NCBI GenBank assembly: GCA_003245675.1
Contig: QKCN01000008.1
Coordinates: forward strand, 1 to 64,000
From: Bacteriovoracaceae bacterium
Lineage (GTDB): Bacteria; Bdellovibrionota; Bacteriovoracia; Bacteriovoracales; Bacteriovoracaceae
DNA length: 64,000 nt
Reading direction: 5' to 3'
Under the pieces are notes generated by a model that was given only the letters and a program-made list of their open reading frames with translations, had not been told where the DNA came from and did no database searches. Positions within the stretch are counted from its first letter, which is position 1. The number at the start of each line of letters is the position of its first letter. Of the stretch, positions 26,058 through 34,855 are shown piece after piece. The position numbers and the translations under genes were made by a program.

Positions 26058-26282
26058 ATGGGAAACGAATTAGATGTTTCTAATTTAGATAAGTCTTTGC
26101 AGGAGCTGGAAAAGATTATTAATGAGTTGGAGTCTTCAGATTTGGGTTTTGGAGAAACTCTTGCTCGTTTTGAAAGAGGAGCAACTCTTTATCAGGATTG
26201 CCAAAAGTTACTTCATCTTGTGGAAAAAAAGATTAAGCTGATTGGCGATAAGCTAGAAGAAAGAGATTTTATTGAAGAGTGA
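26058..26282 (+). CDS. xseB: Exodeoxyribonuclease VII small subunit
   Basis: A 74-aa XseB, the small helical subunit that assembles on XseA to degrade single-stranded DNA. It shows SLQELEKIINELESSDLGFGETLARFERGATLYQDC-type sequence, the family's core helices (quoted in part; the LExG-like turn and FERG are the key points). The ATG at 26058 is chosen over that at 26052: GGGAG is seven bases from the former and one from the latter. xseA is not in the window. It precedes mrcA by 8 bp. Confidence 0.85.
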   Translation: MGNELDVSNLDKSLQELEKIINELESSDLGFGETLARFERGATLYQDCQKLLHLVEKKIKLIGDKLEERDFIEE

Positions 26283-26290
26283 GTTGAGTA

Positions 26291-29098
26291 ATGAAAAATA
26301 TTTTTAACTATGTATTTGCTAGCGTTGGGAGATTCCTTTTTATTTGCTTTTTGCTTGGTGCTTTTATGGGCACGGGGATTTTGGTCATCTTTTTTTATGT
26401 GTCCTTAAGTCTTCCGCCTATCAACAATCTCGAAGATTATGCTCCTCCTGTAACATCTGAAATTTTGACAAAAGACGGTCATCTTTTATTAGAAGCCTAT
26501 AAAGAGAGGCGTTATATTGCCAAATATGAGGAAATGCCTCGCGTGATGGTGGATGCTCTGCTGGCCGCAGAAGATGACAAGTTTTTTGAGCACGATGGTG
26601 TGGATTACTTGGGTGTGATGCGCGCTATGGCGGCAAACTTAAAAGCCGGAAAAATTACTCAAGGCGGAAGTACACTAACTCAGCAGGTGGCAAAGTCCTT
26701 ACTGCTAAGCCGTGAAAAATCATATATTCGAAAAATGAAAGATTTTATGCTGGCGCGAAAAATAGAGGAGAAGTTTTCGAAGGAAGAAATTCTCTATCTT
26801 TATTTGAATCAAATGTATTTCGGCGGTGGTAATTATGGAATCAAGGCTGCAGTGAGAGGATATTTTGGTAAAGATCTTCATGAATTAAGTATTGCAGAAG
26901 CAGCTCTATTGGCCGGTCTCCTCGCTGCACCAGGAAAGTATTCTCCTTATGTTAATCCAGAATATGCCAAGGCAAGACAAAAATATGTTCTGAGACGTAT
27001 GTTTGAAATTGGAAAAATTTCTTCAAGTGAGTATGAAGAAGCACTACAGGAAGAGATAAAAATGCAAGTTAATCCGAGAAATCGTATGGCCGGAGGGCAT
27101 TTCACGGATTGGATTAGACAATTAATCGTCAACAAAGTGGGGGAAGATCGTTTCTATACTGAAGGATTTCGAATTATTACGACCTTGGACTGGGAATTGC
27201 AGAAAAAGGCAGAGGAAGCTGTTGAAAAAGGTGTCCGCGACTTGGATAAAAGACAAGGCTTTAAGGGACCTTTACGCAAGATTGATTTAGGGCAAGGACT
27301 AGAGGAATTTGAAATTAAATTTCGAAAAAATATTTACAAGGAAGCATCTTCTTTTTTCCTTTTCAAAGTTGATGGACAGACCGACTACGAATTTCGTTAT
27401 CGTGATCAGCAATTGTCTGGCGAAGATGTTGTCGCAGAAGATGAGTATCATTTTGTAAAAAATCTTCAAAGTGTGGAAGATGAAAAACTTACTGCTGATC
27501 GATTTGAAAGCGGAAATGTTAAAGAAGACCCCCTCTGGAATTTCTTAGATGAAGAAAAAACATTTGAAGCGATTGTGACAAAAGTCAATAATGCGCAGAG
27601 GCTCATTTATGTATCTTTAGGAGGTGTTAGGGGAATTATTCCGTACGAACATTTTCGTTGGGCCCATGAGCGAATTATTTCAGATGAGCGCCATTATAAT
27701 CCATATGTCACTCGCCCTTCACAAATTGTTTCTCCCGGTGATGTTGTTTTAGTGAGAGTCAAAAAGAAAAAAAGTTCTCTTTGGTTCAATCTCTACAGTG
27801 ATTTTCGTCAGAAAGTGACGAAAGAATCTTTAATTGCAGATCTCAAAAAACAGCAGTTTGTAGAATGTGCTTTGGAGCAAGAACCAGAAGTTCAAGGAGC
27901 TTTATTTTCAATGTCTCCTTTTAACGGGCATATTTTAGCTTTGGTCGGAGGTTATGATTTTTATAAATCTCAGTTTAATAGAGTGTTGCAAGCTCATCGA
28001 CAACCAGGGTCTTCTTTTAAACCCTTCATTTATGCCGTTGCATTAGAAAATGGTTTTACTCCTGCAAGTATTTTAAATGATTCACCATCCGCATTAGCAG
28101 GATTTGATGAATCGCTTAATTGGAAGCCTCGTAATTATGATGGTGAATTCTTGGGGCCTGTGACTTTTCGCTATTCTTTGGAAAAGAGTCGTAACGTTCC
28201 GACGATTAAACTTGCAGAAGAAGTTGGGGTACAGAAAATTTTAGATTTTGCAAAAAGAGTTGGAATGAACGCTCAGCTAGCTCCTGACTTGAGTTTATCA
28301 TTGGGGTCATTTGGAATTACGCTTAAAGATTTAGTGACAACATATAGTATTTTTCCAAACGGCGGGAAAAGAGTAAAACCGATGGCGCTTTTATCTGTGC
28401 GCAATCGATTGGGCCAAGAATTTAATGTTGCTGATTTTGAGTATGAGGAAGAAGTTACGACTTCTCCTGAAAATGTAGAAGAAGCACAGGTTGAGGTTGC
28501 TCAAAAAATCAAAGAATTGAACATGTCCGAAGAAGAAAAGAAAATTGCAGAGGCAGAAAAACCTGTAAATGAATTTCATGCCAATTTAAATGATAAATAT
28601 GTCTACGATGAACGCTTGGCATATTTGATGAGTAATATTTTAAGAGGCGTGATGATTCGTGGTACAGGAAAAAATGCTAATCTAGGAACTTATGTTGCAG
28701 GTAAAACGGGAACAACGAATAACTATGTTGATGCTTGGTTTGTCGGGTTTTCTGCTCATGTCGTTACGGGAGTTTGGACAGGGTTTGATGACAATAAAAC
28801 GCTCGGTTGGCCAGAATCAGGAGCATTGGCAGCATTACCTATCTGGAAAGAATACATGGAATTTGGATTGAAAAAATTTCCAGAAGAAGATTTTTCAATT
28901 CCAGAGGGCATTGTAAATGTCCGTATTGAGCGAGATACAGGAAAGCTTGCTGGTCGTTCTTCTAAAGATACGATTATGGAGGCATTTGTCGTTGGAACAG
29001 AACCTGGAGCGGCCAAGGAAGAGCAAGAAGCAAAGGAAGTAGAGGCGGAGCAAACAACTCCGTCATGGGTTGAGGATGATTACTATCTTAATCAATAA
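26291..29098 (+). CDS. mrcA: Penicillin-binding protein 1A (bifunctional)
   Basis: A 935-aa class-A PBP that polymerises and crosslinks peptidoglycan. An N-terminal membrane anchor (about 12-37) is followed by the GT51 glycosyltransferase domain with catalytic E94 in EDDKFFEHDG, QGGSTLTQQ and the LNQMYFGGGNYGI segment. A large OB-like insertion (about 320-520) comes before the transpeptidase: S574-S-F-K577 active site, SRN in the EKSRNVP motif, and KTGTTNNYVDAWFVGF. The length and the OB insertion are typical of PBP1A. It overlaps dacB by 23 bp. Confidence 0.95.
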   Translation: MKNIFNYVFASVGRFLFICFLLGAFMGTGILVIFFYVSLSLPPINNLEDYAPPVTSEILTKDGHLLLEAYKERRYIAKYEEMPRVMVDALLAAEDDKFFEHDGVDYLGVMRAMAANLKAGKITQGGSTLTQQVAKSLLLSREKSYIRKMKDFMLARKIEEKFSKEEILYLYLNQMYFGGGNYGIKAAVRGYFGKDLHELSIAEAALLAGLLAAPGKYSPYVNPEYAKARQKYVLRRMFEIGKISSSEYEEALQEEIKMQVNPRNRMAGGHFTDWIRQLIVNKVGEDRFYTEGFRIITTLDWELQKKAEEAVEKGVRDLDKRQGFKGPLRKIDLGQGLEEFEIKFRKNIYKEASSFFLFKVDGQTDYEFRYRDQQLSGEDVVAEDEYHFVKNLQSVEDEKLTADRFESGNVKEDPLWNFLDEEKTFEAIVTKVNNAQRLIYVSLGGVRGIIPYEHFRWAHERIISDERHYNPYVTRPSQIVSPGDVVLVRVKKKKSSLWFNLYSDFRQKVTKESLIADLKKQQFVECALEQEPEVQGALFSMSPFNGHILALVGGYDFYKSQFNRVLQAHRQPGSSFKPFIYAVALENGFTPASILNDSPSALAGFDESLNWKPRNYDGEFLGPVTFRYSLEKSRNVPTIKLAEEVGVQKILDFAKRVGMNAQLAPDLSLSLGSFGITLKDLVTTYSIFPNGGKRVKPMALLSVRNRLGQEFNVADFEYEEEVTTSPENVEEAQVEVAQKIKELNMSEEEKKIAEAEKPVNEFHANLNDKYVYDERLAYLMSNILRGVMIRGTGKNANLGTYVAGKTGTTNNYVDAWFVGFSAHVVTGVWTGFDDNKTLGWPESGALAALPIWKEYMEFGLKKFPEEDFSIPEGIVNVRIERDTGKLAGRSSKDTIMEAFVVGTEPGAAKEEQEAKEVEAEQTTPSWVEDDYYLNQ

Positions 29099-30617
29099 TC
29101 TGTTTCTTGGCGTACTATTGGTAGCAGTTTCGGCGTGTCAATTACTCGCGCCTTCTGCTCCGCCCAAGTTAGAGCCTGAAATCAAAGAAGTGAACAACCT
29201 AAATGATCTGTTGACGAAATTTGATTTTGGCAAAGATGAAGTCTCTTTTCAGTTTAAAGAGCTTAAAGGGGAAACCATTGCATCTTTAAATGAAAAAGAA
29301 GAGCGAATTCCGGCTTCTTTGAATAAAGTGTTTACTTTCTTTTTTACTTTGAGTCAGCTTCCTTTGAATTATCGCTTTAAAACTTTTTTAAAGTATCGCG
29401 GAAATTTTTCTCGATCACGTTATGTTTTACAAGGGGATCTATGCCTTGTTGGACAAGGTGATCCTGATCTTGAATATGATGATCTCTTTGATTTGGCCTT
29501 GCGACTAAAGGAGTATGGGGTTAGGAAAGTTGAGGGAAATCTTTATTTTGATGATAGCTATTTTGAGCGGCATAAAAATATTTTTGATTTTCCTGAGACA
29601 TCTGAAAGTTACAACCAATCTTTTTCCGGTCTCAATTTGGAGCGAAATCGCTTTCATTATGTTTGGGATTTTTCTACAGAAAACAAGGAACTTTCATTTT
29701 TTGCCTCGCCTTCTGTCGTTTCTTCTCCTCTTATGGGCACAGTTGAAGAGCTTGAGGATTTTAGTTTTGGCGATGGCGGTTGGGTTTATGACCGAAGTTC
29801 TGGTGCATTTCGCGGAAGGGGGCAAGAGCGTTTGCCATTGAAGGAAAGTGGTGAAGCCGCAGGGCAAATTTGGCAAAAAATATTGAAAGATGTGGGAATT
29901 GATTTTTCTCTAGAGAATATTTCTCGCAAACATTGTCCCTATAAAAATGATTTTCGAGTGCTATTTTCTCATGAAGGGCGAGAGCTTGAGGATTTATTAC
30001 ATGAGTCTTTTTTGAATAGTGATAATTTGGTGTTAGAGCTATTAAGCATGCATGCTGCCAAAAAAAGAAATAAAGCAATTCGCACGCGTGATGAAGCTTT
30101 GGAAAATATGAGGTCCTATCTGAGCAAGCGTTATGGTATTTCGCTAGAAGATTTGAAGATAGATAGAGCTTCAGGCTTGACCGATAAGTCGCGAATTGCA
30201 CCTTGGGTATTTGTAAAAGTTTTAGAAAAATCTTTTCGGAGTTATGGCAAGCGTCATGTTTTATCTTTTTTTCCATTACTGGGATTTAAGGGGACTTTGC
30301 GCAAGCGCTTGAAATCTCCCTTTACCGATCTGCGGATTTGGGCCAAAACTGGGACAGTTAATTACGCTTCTAATCTGGCTGGTTATATTGTGTATCAGGG
30401 CAGAACCTTTGCTTTTTCTATTATGCTTAATAACTTGTCCAAGAGGTTTGCCTTGCAGGCTGAAAAAGAGAAGGGGAAGAAAAAATTCTTAGATGATCAA
30501 GCTTCTTTGTGGATTCAGAGAGCGCGTGATTTTCAAGATGAGCTCGTCTTGCTGTTTACAAAAAGTTTGGATTCAGATCCTTCCAATCATATTTCGCTAA
30601 AATTTAATGGGATTTAG
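29076..30617 (+). CDS. dacB: D-alanyl-D-alanine carboxypeptidase/endopeptidase (S13, PBP4-type)
   Basis: A 513-aa S13-family enzyme that cleaves D-Ala-D-Ala ends or crosslinks in the periplasm. It begins with a lipoprotein-type signal (VSAC, Cys at about 21), unusual for DacB, which suggests outer- or inner-membrane anchoring. Active-site motifs are SLNK (SxxK, in RIPASLNKVF), SDN (SxN) and KTGTVNYASNLAGY. The ATG at 29076 is inside the end of mrcA; a TTG six bases upstream is less likely. Coupling to mrcA pairs a wall synthase with a hydrolase. Confidence 0.88.
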   Translation: MITILINNLFLGVLLVAVSACQLLAPSAPPKLEPEIKEVNNLNDLLTKFDFGKDEVSFQFKELKGETIASLNEKEERIPASLNKVFTFFFTLSQLPLNYRFKTFLKYRGNFSRSRYVLQGDLCLVGQGDPDLEYDDLFDLALRLKEYGVRKVEGNLYFDDSYFERHKNIFDFPETSESYNQSFSGLNLERNRFHYVWDFSTENKELSFFASPSVVSSPLMGTVEELEDFSFGDGGWVYDRSSGAFRGRGQERLPLKESGEAAGQIWQKILKDVGIDFSLENISRKHCPYKNDFRVLFSHEGRELEDLLHESFLNSDNLVLELLSMHAAKKRNKAIRTRDEALENMRSYLSKRYGISLEDLKIDRASGLTDKSRIAPWVFVKVLEKSFRSYGKRHVLSFFPLLGFKGTLRKRLKSPFTDLRIWAKTGTVNYASNLAGYIVYQGRTFAFSIMLNNLSKRFALQAEKEKGKKKFLDDQASLWIQRARDFQDELVLLFTKSLDSDPSNHISLKFNGI

Positions 30618-30803
30618 TTAAAAATCATCAGTATTTCTTCTCTTGTTTTGGGAATAAAAAGTTTTTCAAAGGAAAATAAGTAATTTCAGTTAGATATCAT
30701 TCTTGTCCTTTATCATTATAGCTTAATCAAAACCTACATTTCCGTCCTTTTTGCTCAAGTTTTCAAAAGAATGGACGATAAGCTTTTATCTAAAAGGAAG
30801 AAT

Positions 30804-31643
30804 ATGAAAGTTTCTAAGAAAATTTTTGCTTCGGTCCCCATCATGCTCTCATTCTTATTGCATGTTGGTGCTTTTGTTTCTTTCTTTTTTGCCTCTCAAT
30901 ATCAAAGCACGGAGACTGTAAATAAACCAATGGAAGTGGTTCTTCTACAAAAAGAGTTTGTTGAGAAAATAAAAGCGGCACATCTTGTGAAGAGGCAAGT
31001 TGTCGAGTCTGAACAAATTGGCCGACAAGAGAAAGATTTGAACTCTCGCTTTCTAGGAAAGGCTGATCAGGTTCACGATAGACAAACTGTTGCTCAGCAT
31101 ATTGATAAGTTTAATGTCGGTGGAAAGCAGCAGGCAAAAGAAGTCGCCAAATCTAAAAATAAAATTAAGCTCAAGCAGTTAGCTTTAAGCCCTAGCCTTG
31201 AGTTGGCAAAATTTGTCCCCCCTACGGAAACGGGAGATAAGGGCAAAGGTATTTCAAGCAGTAATGATTTTGTAGAAGATGTTCAGTTGGGAGACTTTAC
31301 TCGTCTTAATACCCAGGAATTCAAGTTCTATGGCTTCTATAATCGCATCAAGCAGCGCCTCGAAGAATTTTGGGGTGATACTTTGCGACAAAAGGCAGAA
31401 GCGCTTTATCGTTCTGGAAGGCGTATGCCCGCAAGCGAGAATGCTGTGACTGGCTTACGCATTTACCTTGATAGCAAAGGAAATATTGTTCGCATAAAAG
31501 TTAATGCCCCAAGTGGTGTGCGAGAATTTGATGACGCCGCAGTTGAGGCTTTCAACAGAGCGGGACCTTTTCCTAATCCACCTCGCGGAATGATAAAAAA
31601 TGGTCATGCCGTTTTGGAGTGGGGATTTGTCGTTAAGGGCTAG
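30804..31643 (+). CDS. TonB-like periplasm-spanning protein
   Basis: A 279-aa protein with a single N-terminal membrane anchor (about 6-28), a long charged linker, and a C-terminal TonB-type domain (about 200-279). This contains TGLRIYLDSKGNIVRIKVNAPSG (key pattern G-x-I-x-x-I-x-x-x-SG), F-D-D-A-A-V and the closing hydrophobic strand. Such proteins carry proton-motive energy to outer-membrane machines. ExbB/ExbD are not in the window. The ATG at 30804 has AAGGAAG seven bases upstream; a longer frame from 30771 lacks an SD. It overlaps the GNAT gene tail-to-tail by 4 bp. Confidence 0.8.
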   Translation: MKVSKKIFASVPIMLSFLLHVGAFVSFFFASQYQSTETVNKPMEVVLLQKEFVEKIKAAHLVKRQVVESEQIGRQEKDLNSRFLGKADQVHDRQTVAQHIDKFNVGGKQQAKEVAKSKNKIKLKQLALSPSLELAKFVPPTETGDKGKGISSSNDFVEDVQLGDFTRLNTQEFKFYGFYNRIKQRLEEFWGDTLRQKAEALYRSGRRMPASENAVTGLRIYLDSKGNIVRIKVNAPSGVREFDDAAVEAFNRAGPFPNPPRGMIKNGHAVLEWGFVVKG

Positions 31644-32722
31644 ATGCTATCTAATCCGGGTATATAAATCGTTTTCAAAAATTCTTTAAATTCTTGAGCT
31701 GGATTAGGGCCAAAGAGCATGGTTATGAAATCACTTTGTGCAAGATGGTATTCTTGCTCGTTAAAGAAAAAATGTATTTGATTTTCGTCAGTGCTTAATA
31801 CTTGGAGTCGTCCCCGGCTCCACTTGCGGATGAAATGAGAGAACAGAGTGAAGCTACCGACGGCCCATGATGCCGCAAATTGTATATTACAGTCATTCGA
31901 AATCTTTATTGGCATCCAGCATGGATGGTCAAATTGTTGTAGCATCTCTGCTGCGCCAATTGTATTGGGGTTAAAAGCTAACTCGTGGATAATTCCAGTG
32001 AGATCTTGTCCTTTGTCTTTCACGCAATAAAAAAGAGCTTCATTGTTTTCATTATAGTGAATGTAGAAAGACGCAGACTTGATATTCCAAGTATGCTGCC
32101 AATCTTTTGTTTCTCTTGTGGGCATCAACCAATAATGTGATTGAATTTTAAATAATGATTTGATCGATTGTATGTCGAGTTCTGTTAGCTCTTTTGCTTT
32201 TTTCCAAGGGAGGGCAGTACCGCTAGCAGCGGGATATTGAAATTGTTCTCCAGCCAAGTGGAAGCCATATTTTTCATAGAGATTAGCTAGATTGCTCCAC
32301 AAAACCATAAAAGCAACGCGCTCTTTTACGCGAGTGAGAACTGTTTTAAAAAAGGGTGAGAATAGTTTGTTTCCTTGATATGCTTTAGCAATGCAGATGC
32401 CGCCAATAAAGGCTACTGCAGTATCTCCTAGCTTTCTGTAGCATATACCAATGTGGCCAATGATTGTGTCACTATTATAGTCAATAAGCAGATAAAGATT
32501 TTCGCTGTTTTTTTCATTGAGAAGTGGTGCAAAGTCAATGTGGAAGCTGTTTTCAGCGTCATAGGCGAATTCTTTTTCAATAAACTCACTTATCAATTTA
32601 ATAGACACTTTTCTTTCTTTTACAGTTGTAATGTAAAAATTTTGATCGATCTTTAATTGCAAACTATTCTCCGGCAAAAATTTCCTACCTATATTGTCTT
32701 TTAAATTCGCACACTTAGGCAA
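31640..32722 (-). CDS. GNAT-like N-acetyltransferase, substrate unknown
   Basis: A 360-aa protein. Residues about 30-180 show a GNAT pattern: the beta-4/P-loop-like stretch AFIGGICIAKAYQGNKLFSPFFKTV (A-x-x-x-Q-G-N-K replaces the usual Q/R-G-x-G/A), then VLWSNLANLYEKYGFHLAG, the typical final N-x-x-x-x-x-Y-x-x-x-G-F motif. The second half (about 190-360) may be another, degenerate acetyltransferase-like or binding domain. No substrate can be named. The N-terminus is uncertain. Confidence 0.65.
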   Translation of the reverse strand: MPKCANLKDNIGRKFLPENSLQLKIDQNFYITTVKERKVSIKLISEFIEKEFAYDAENSFHIDFAPLLNEKNSENLYLLIDYNSDTIIGHIGICYRKLGDTAVAFIGGICIAKAYQGNKLFSPFFKTVLTRVKERVAFMVLWSNLANLYEKYGFHLAGEQFQYPAASGTALPWKKAKELTELDIQSIKSLFKIQSHYWLMPTRETKDWQHTWNIKSASFYIHYNENNEALFYCVKDKGQDLTGIIHELAFNPNTIGAAEMLQQFDHPCWMPIKISNDCNIQFAASWAVGSFTLFSHFIRKWSRGRLQVLSTDENQIHFFFNEQEYHLAQSDFITMLFGPNPAQEFKEFLKTIYIPGLDSI

Positions 32723-32767
32723 GAAAAAAGCACTGTCTAAAAAAAATACAGTTTCGCGAGTTTTTTC

Positions 32768-32794
32768 TAAAGATTTTCCATTTCGGGACGAAAA
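32768..32794 (+). promoter_or_regulatory. Sigma-28 (FliA) promoter of flagellin 1
   Basis: TAAAGATT, an 11-base spacer, then GACGAAAA. Compared with the enteric consensus TAAAGTTT-N11-GCCGATAA this matches 7/8 in the -35 and 6/8 in the -10 with exact spacing. It is 90 bp before the flagellin ATG. Confidence 0.72.
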
Positions 32795-32808
32795 GTTAGT
32801 TAGAAGTA

Positions 32809-32833
32809 AGCTTACAACAGCATGTTGTTAGCT
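32809..32833 (+). promoter_or_regulatory. Hairpin in the flagellin 1 leader
   Basis: AGCT-T-ACAACA, loop GCA, TGTTGT-T-AGCT: a 25-nt stem-loop with one T-T mismatch, near the 5' end of the predicted transcript. It may protect the 5' end or present the downstream CsrA-like sites. Confidence 0.5.
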
Positions 32834-32844
32834 GGTAGACCTCT

Positions 32845-32880
32845 CAAGGATGAGACGGTCGCCCACAAGATCAAGGAGGA
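32845..32880 (+). promoter_or_regulatory. Two CsrA-like sites in the flagellin 1 leader
   Basis: CAAGGATG at 32845-32852 closely matches the CsrA consensus ACARGGAUG. A second AAGGAGGA (32873-32880) is the ribosome-binding site itself. Two sites 26-28 nt apart, the second on the SD, is the layout known for Bacillus hag. csrA and fliW are in the window. Confidence 0.5.
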
Positions 32881-32884
32881 TATT

Positions 32885-33730
32885 ATGGGCATGAGAATTA
32901 ACACAAATGTATCGTCACTAAATGCGCAGAGAAATCTGCGTGGAACTCGCCTTAACTTAAACAGAAGTTTAGAGCAATTGTCTTCTGGTCAGCGCATCAA
33001 TCGCGCTGGAGATGATGCTGCTGGCTTGGCAATTTCTGAAAACCTTAAAGCGCAAGTAAGAGGTTTAGAGCAAGCCATGAGAAATACCGAAGATGGTGTC
33101 TCCTTGGTGCAAATTGCTGAAGGCGGTCTTTCCGAAGTTTCTAATATTCTTATTCGTCTTAGAGAGCTTGCAGTTCAAGCAGCTTCAGACACTATCGGTT
33201 CAACAGAAAGAAAATTTCTTAATGTGGAATTTGAGCAATTGATCTCTGAGGTTGATCGTATCGCAAGTTCAACAGAGTTCAACCAAGTTCCTCTTCTTAA
33301 TGGAACAGGTGCCGTTCTTGATATCCAAATCGGAACAAGAAACGATCCTTTGACTGATAGACTGACTTTTGATGCTTCTAGTGCAGACGTTAATGTTGCC
33401 GCTCTCGGACTTAACCTCGCAAGTGTTGCTGATAAAATTTCAGCTCAAAACTCCCTATCTGCAATCGATCAAGCGATTGTGAGTGTTTCTGGTATTCGTG
33501 CAGACTTTGGTGCTCTTCAAAACCGTCTGCAATCAACCATTAACAACACGGCAATTAGTATTGAGAACTTGTCTGCCGCGAATTCACGTATTCGTGATAC
33601 AGACATCGCTTCTGCAACTGCTGACTTGACCAAAAACAACATCTTGTTGAATGCTGGCACATCGGTCTTAGCACAAGCTAACCAATCAACACAAAGTGCC
33701 TTGAGCTTGATCCAAGCGGCAGCCCAATAA
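32885..33730 (+). CDS. fliC: Flagellin 1
   Basis: A 281-aa flagellin with conserved D0/D1 ends (N-terminal MRINTNVSSLNAQRNL and DDAAGLAISENLKAQVRGL; C-terminal SAANSRIRDTDIASATADLTK and NILLNAGTSVLAQANQ) and almost no central D2/D3 domain. The start at 32885 has AAGGAGG at good spacing and gives the usual M-G-M-R-I-N-T-N; the frame extends further upstream, but that part is leader. Driven by a sigma-28 promoter, with a 90-nt leader holding CsrA-like motifs. Confidence 0.95.
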   Translation: MGMRINTNVSSLNAQRNLRGTRLNLNRSLEQLSSGQRINRAGDDAAGLAISENLKAQVRGLEQAMRNTEDGVSLVQIAEGGLSEVSNILIRLRELAVQAASDTIGSTERKFLNVEFEQLISEVDRIASSTEFNQVPLLNGTGAVLDIQIGTRNDPLTDRLTFDASSADVNVAALGLNLASVADKISAQNSLSAIDQAIVSVSGIRADFGALQNRLQSTINNTAISIENLSAANSRIRDTDIASATADLTKNNILLNAGTSVLAQANQSTQSALSLIQAAAQ

Positions 33731-33811
33731 TAGGGTAGCCGCTTAGAAACTATGTAACGAATTTTCCTGCAAAGATCGGCGTAAAAACTGATCAAAAGAT
33801 ATGGTGTATAT

Positions 33812-33836
33812 GATTGTTATCCTGTGAGGAACAATC
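33812..33836 (+). promoter_or_regulatory. Stem-loops in the flagellin 2 leader
   Basis: GATTGTT / AACAATC (8 bp counting the flanking T-A) encloses ATCCTGTGAGG, so that GAGGA lies at the loop edge, as in many CsrA targets. A second small hairpin GGACA-GAA-TGTCC follows at 33872-33884. They lie in the 199-bp gap between the flagellin genes. Confidence 0.45.
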
Positions 33837-33905
33837 AAATGGAAAAGTGTAACTAATTATTAATGAATTAAGGACAGAATGTCCGACGCAAAACAGGAGG
33901 TTTTT

Positions 33906-33926
33906 ATGCACATACAAAAGGAATAA
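33906..33926 (+). CDS. Six-codon leader ORF before flagellin 2
   Basis: ATG CAC ATA CAA AAG GAA TAA encodes MHIQKE. It has the best ribosome-binding site nearby (CAGGAGG six to seven bases before the ATG), ends three bases before the flagellin ATG and is in the same frame as it. The flagellin's own SD (AAAGGAA) lies within its last codons, so the ribosome that finishes it would be placed to restart at flagellin 2. Inferred from sequence only. Confidence 0.5.
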   Translation: MHIQKE

Positions 33927-33929
33927 ACC

Positions 33930-34763
33930 ATGGGTTTCAGAATAAATACAAATACTCAATCTTTGTCCGCTCAAAGAGCGTTAAGTGTAACTAATAGAGG
34001 GATGGACGGTAATTATAGAAAACTGTCCTCCGGAGAAAGGATTACGAGGTCCTCAGATGATGCAGCAGGTTTGGCAATTTCCGAAAAGCTTAAAGGTCAG
34101 ATTCGTTCTTTCCGCCAAGCAAAAAGAAATGCAAACGATGGCATCTCTCTCATCCAGACTGCTGAAGGTGCTTTGTCCGAAGTGTCAAACATTGTCATCA
34201 GACTACGAGAACTCGCAATCCAGGCTGCTTCTGATACTGTTGGGCCTCAGGAGCGCTCCTTCTCAGACATCGAGTTCCAAAATCTCAAAGATGAAGTGGA
34301 ACGGATATCAAGATCGACTCAGTTCAATGGTATCCAACTTCTTGATGGGACAGGCGGAGTGCTCGATTTCCAAGTCGGTGCGAACAATGACCCAGCACTG
34401 GACCGCTTGCGTTATGATGCTTACTCAGCAGATGCAACGCTGGCATCTTTGGGAATTGTCAATGAGACAGTTGCATCCAAAGAAGGTGCTCAGAACAGTC
34501 TTAAGACTTTGGACGATGCCTTGGTTAAGATCAATGGCACCAGAGCAAACTTCGGTGCTCTACAGAACAGGCTATCATCAGTGGTTAACACCTTGTCTAT
34601 CACCGATGAGAATCTCTCTGCAGCGAACTCGAGGATTAGAGATGTTGATGTAGCCGCGGAAACTGCTGATTTGGCGAAAAACAACATCTTGATGCAGGCT
34701 GGAACTTCTGTGCTCTCACAGGCAAACCAGACATCACAGGCTGCATTGAAATTGATAGGATAA
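33930..34763 (+). CDS. fliC: Flagellin 2
   Basis: A 277-aa flagellin paralogous to flagellin 1 across its length: MGFRINTNTQSLSAQRAL, DDAAGLAISEKLKGQIRSF at the N-terminus, and SAANSRIRDVDVAAETADL and NILMQAGTSVLSQANQ at the C-terminus. It too lacks D2/D3. Its codon use (more GTC, CTC, ATC) looks richer in C-ending codons than its neighbours, as in a highly expressed gene. The 199-bp gap before it shows no convincing sigma-28 box, so it may depend on read-through from flagellin 1 plus leader control. A strong terminator follows. Confidence 0.95.
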   Translation: MGFRINTNTQSLSAQRALSVTNRGMDGNYRKLSSGERITRSSDDAAGLAISEKLKGQIRSFRQAKRNANDGISLIQTAEGALSEVSNIVIRLRELAIQAASDTVGPQERSFSDIEFQNLKDEVERISRSTQFNGIQLLDGTGGVLDFQVGANNDPALDRLRYDAYSADATLASLGIVNETVASKEGAQNSLKTLDDALVKINGTRANFGALQNRLSSVVNTLSITDENLSAANSRIRDVDVAAETADLAKNNILMQAGTSVLSQANQTSQAALKLIG

Positions 34764-34781
34764 AACATTCATACTACACCG

Positions 34782-34830
34782 CCCCTTGCTTCGAATGAAG
34801 GAAGGGGTTTTTCTTTTTTCTTTTTTCTTT
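34782..34830 (+). terminator. Terminator after flagellin 2
   Basis: CCCCTT-G-CTTC / GAAG-G-AAGGGG with loop GAAT, then a long T/C-rich tail (TTTTTCTTTTTTC). Confidence 0.88.
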
Positions 34831-34855
34831 TTTCCCATTGAGCTAGAATTATCTT

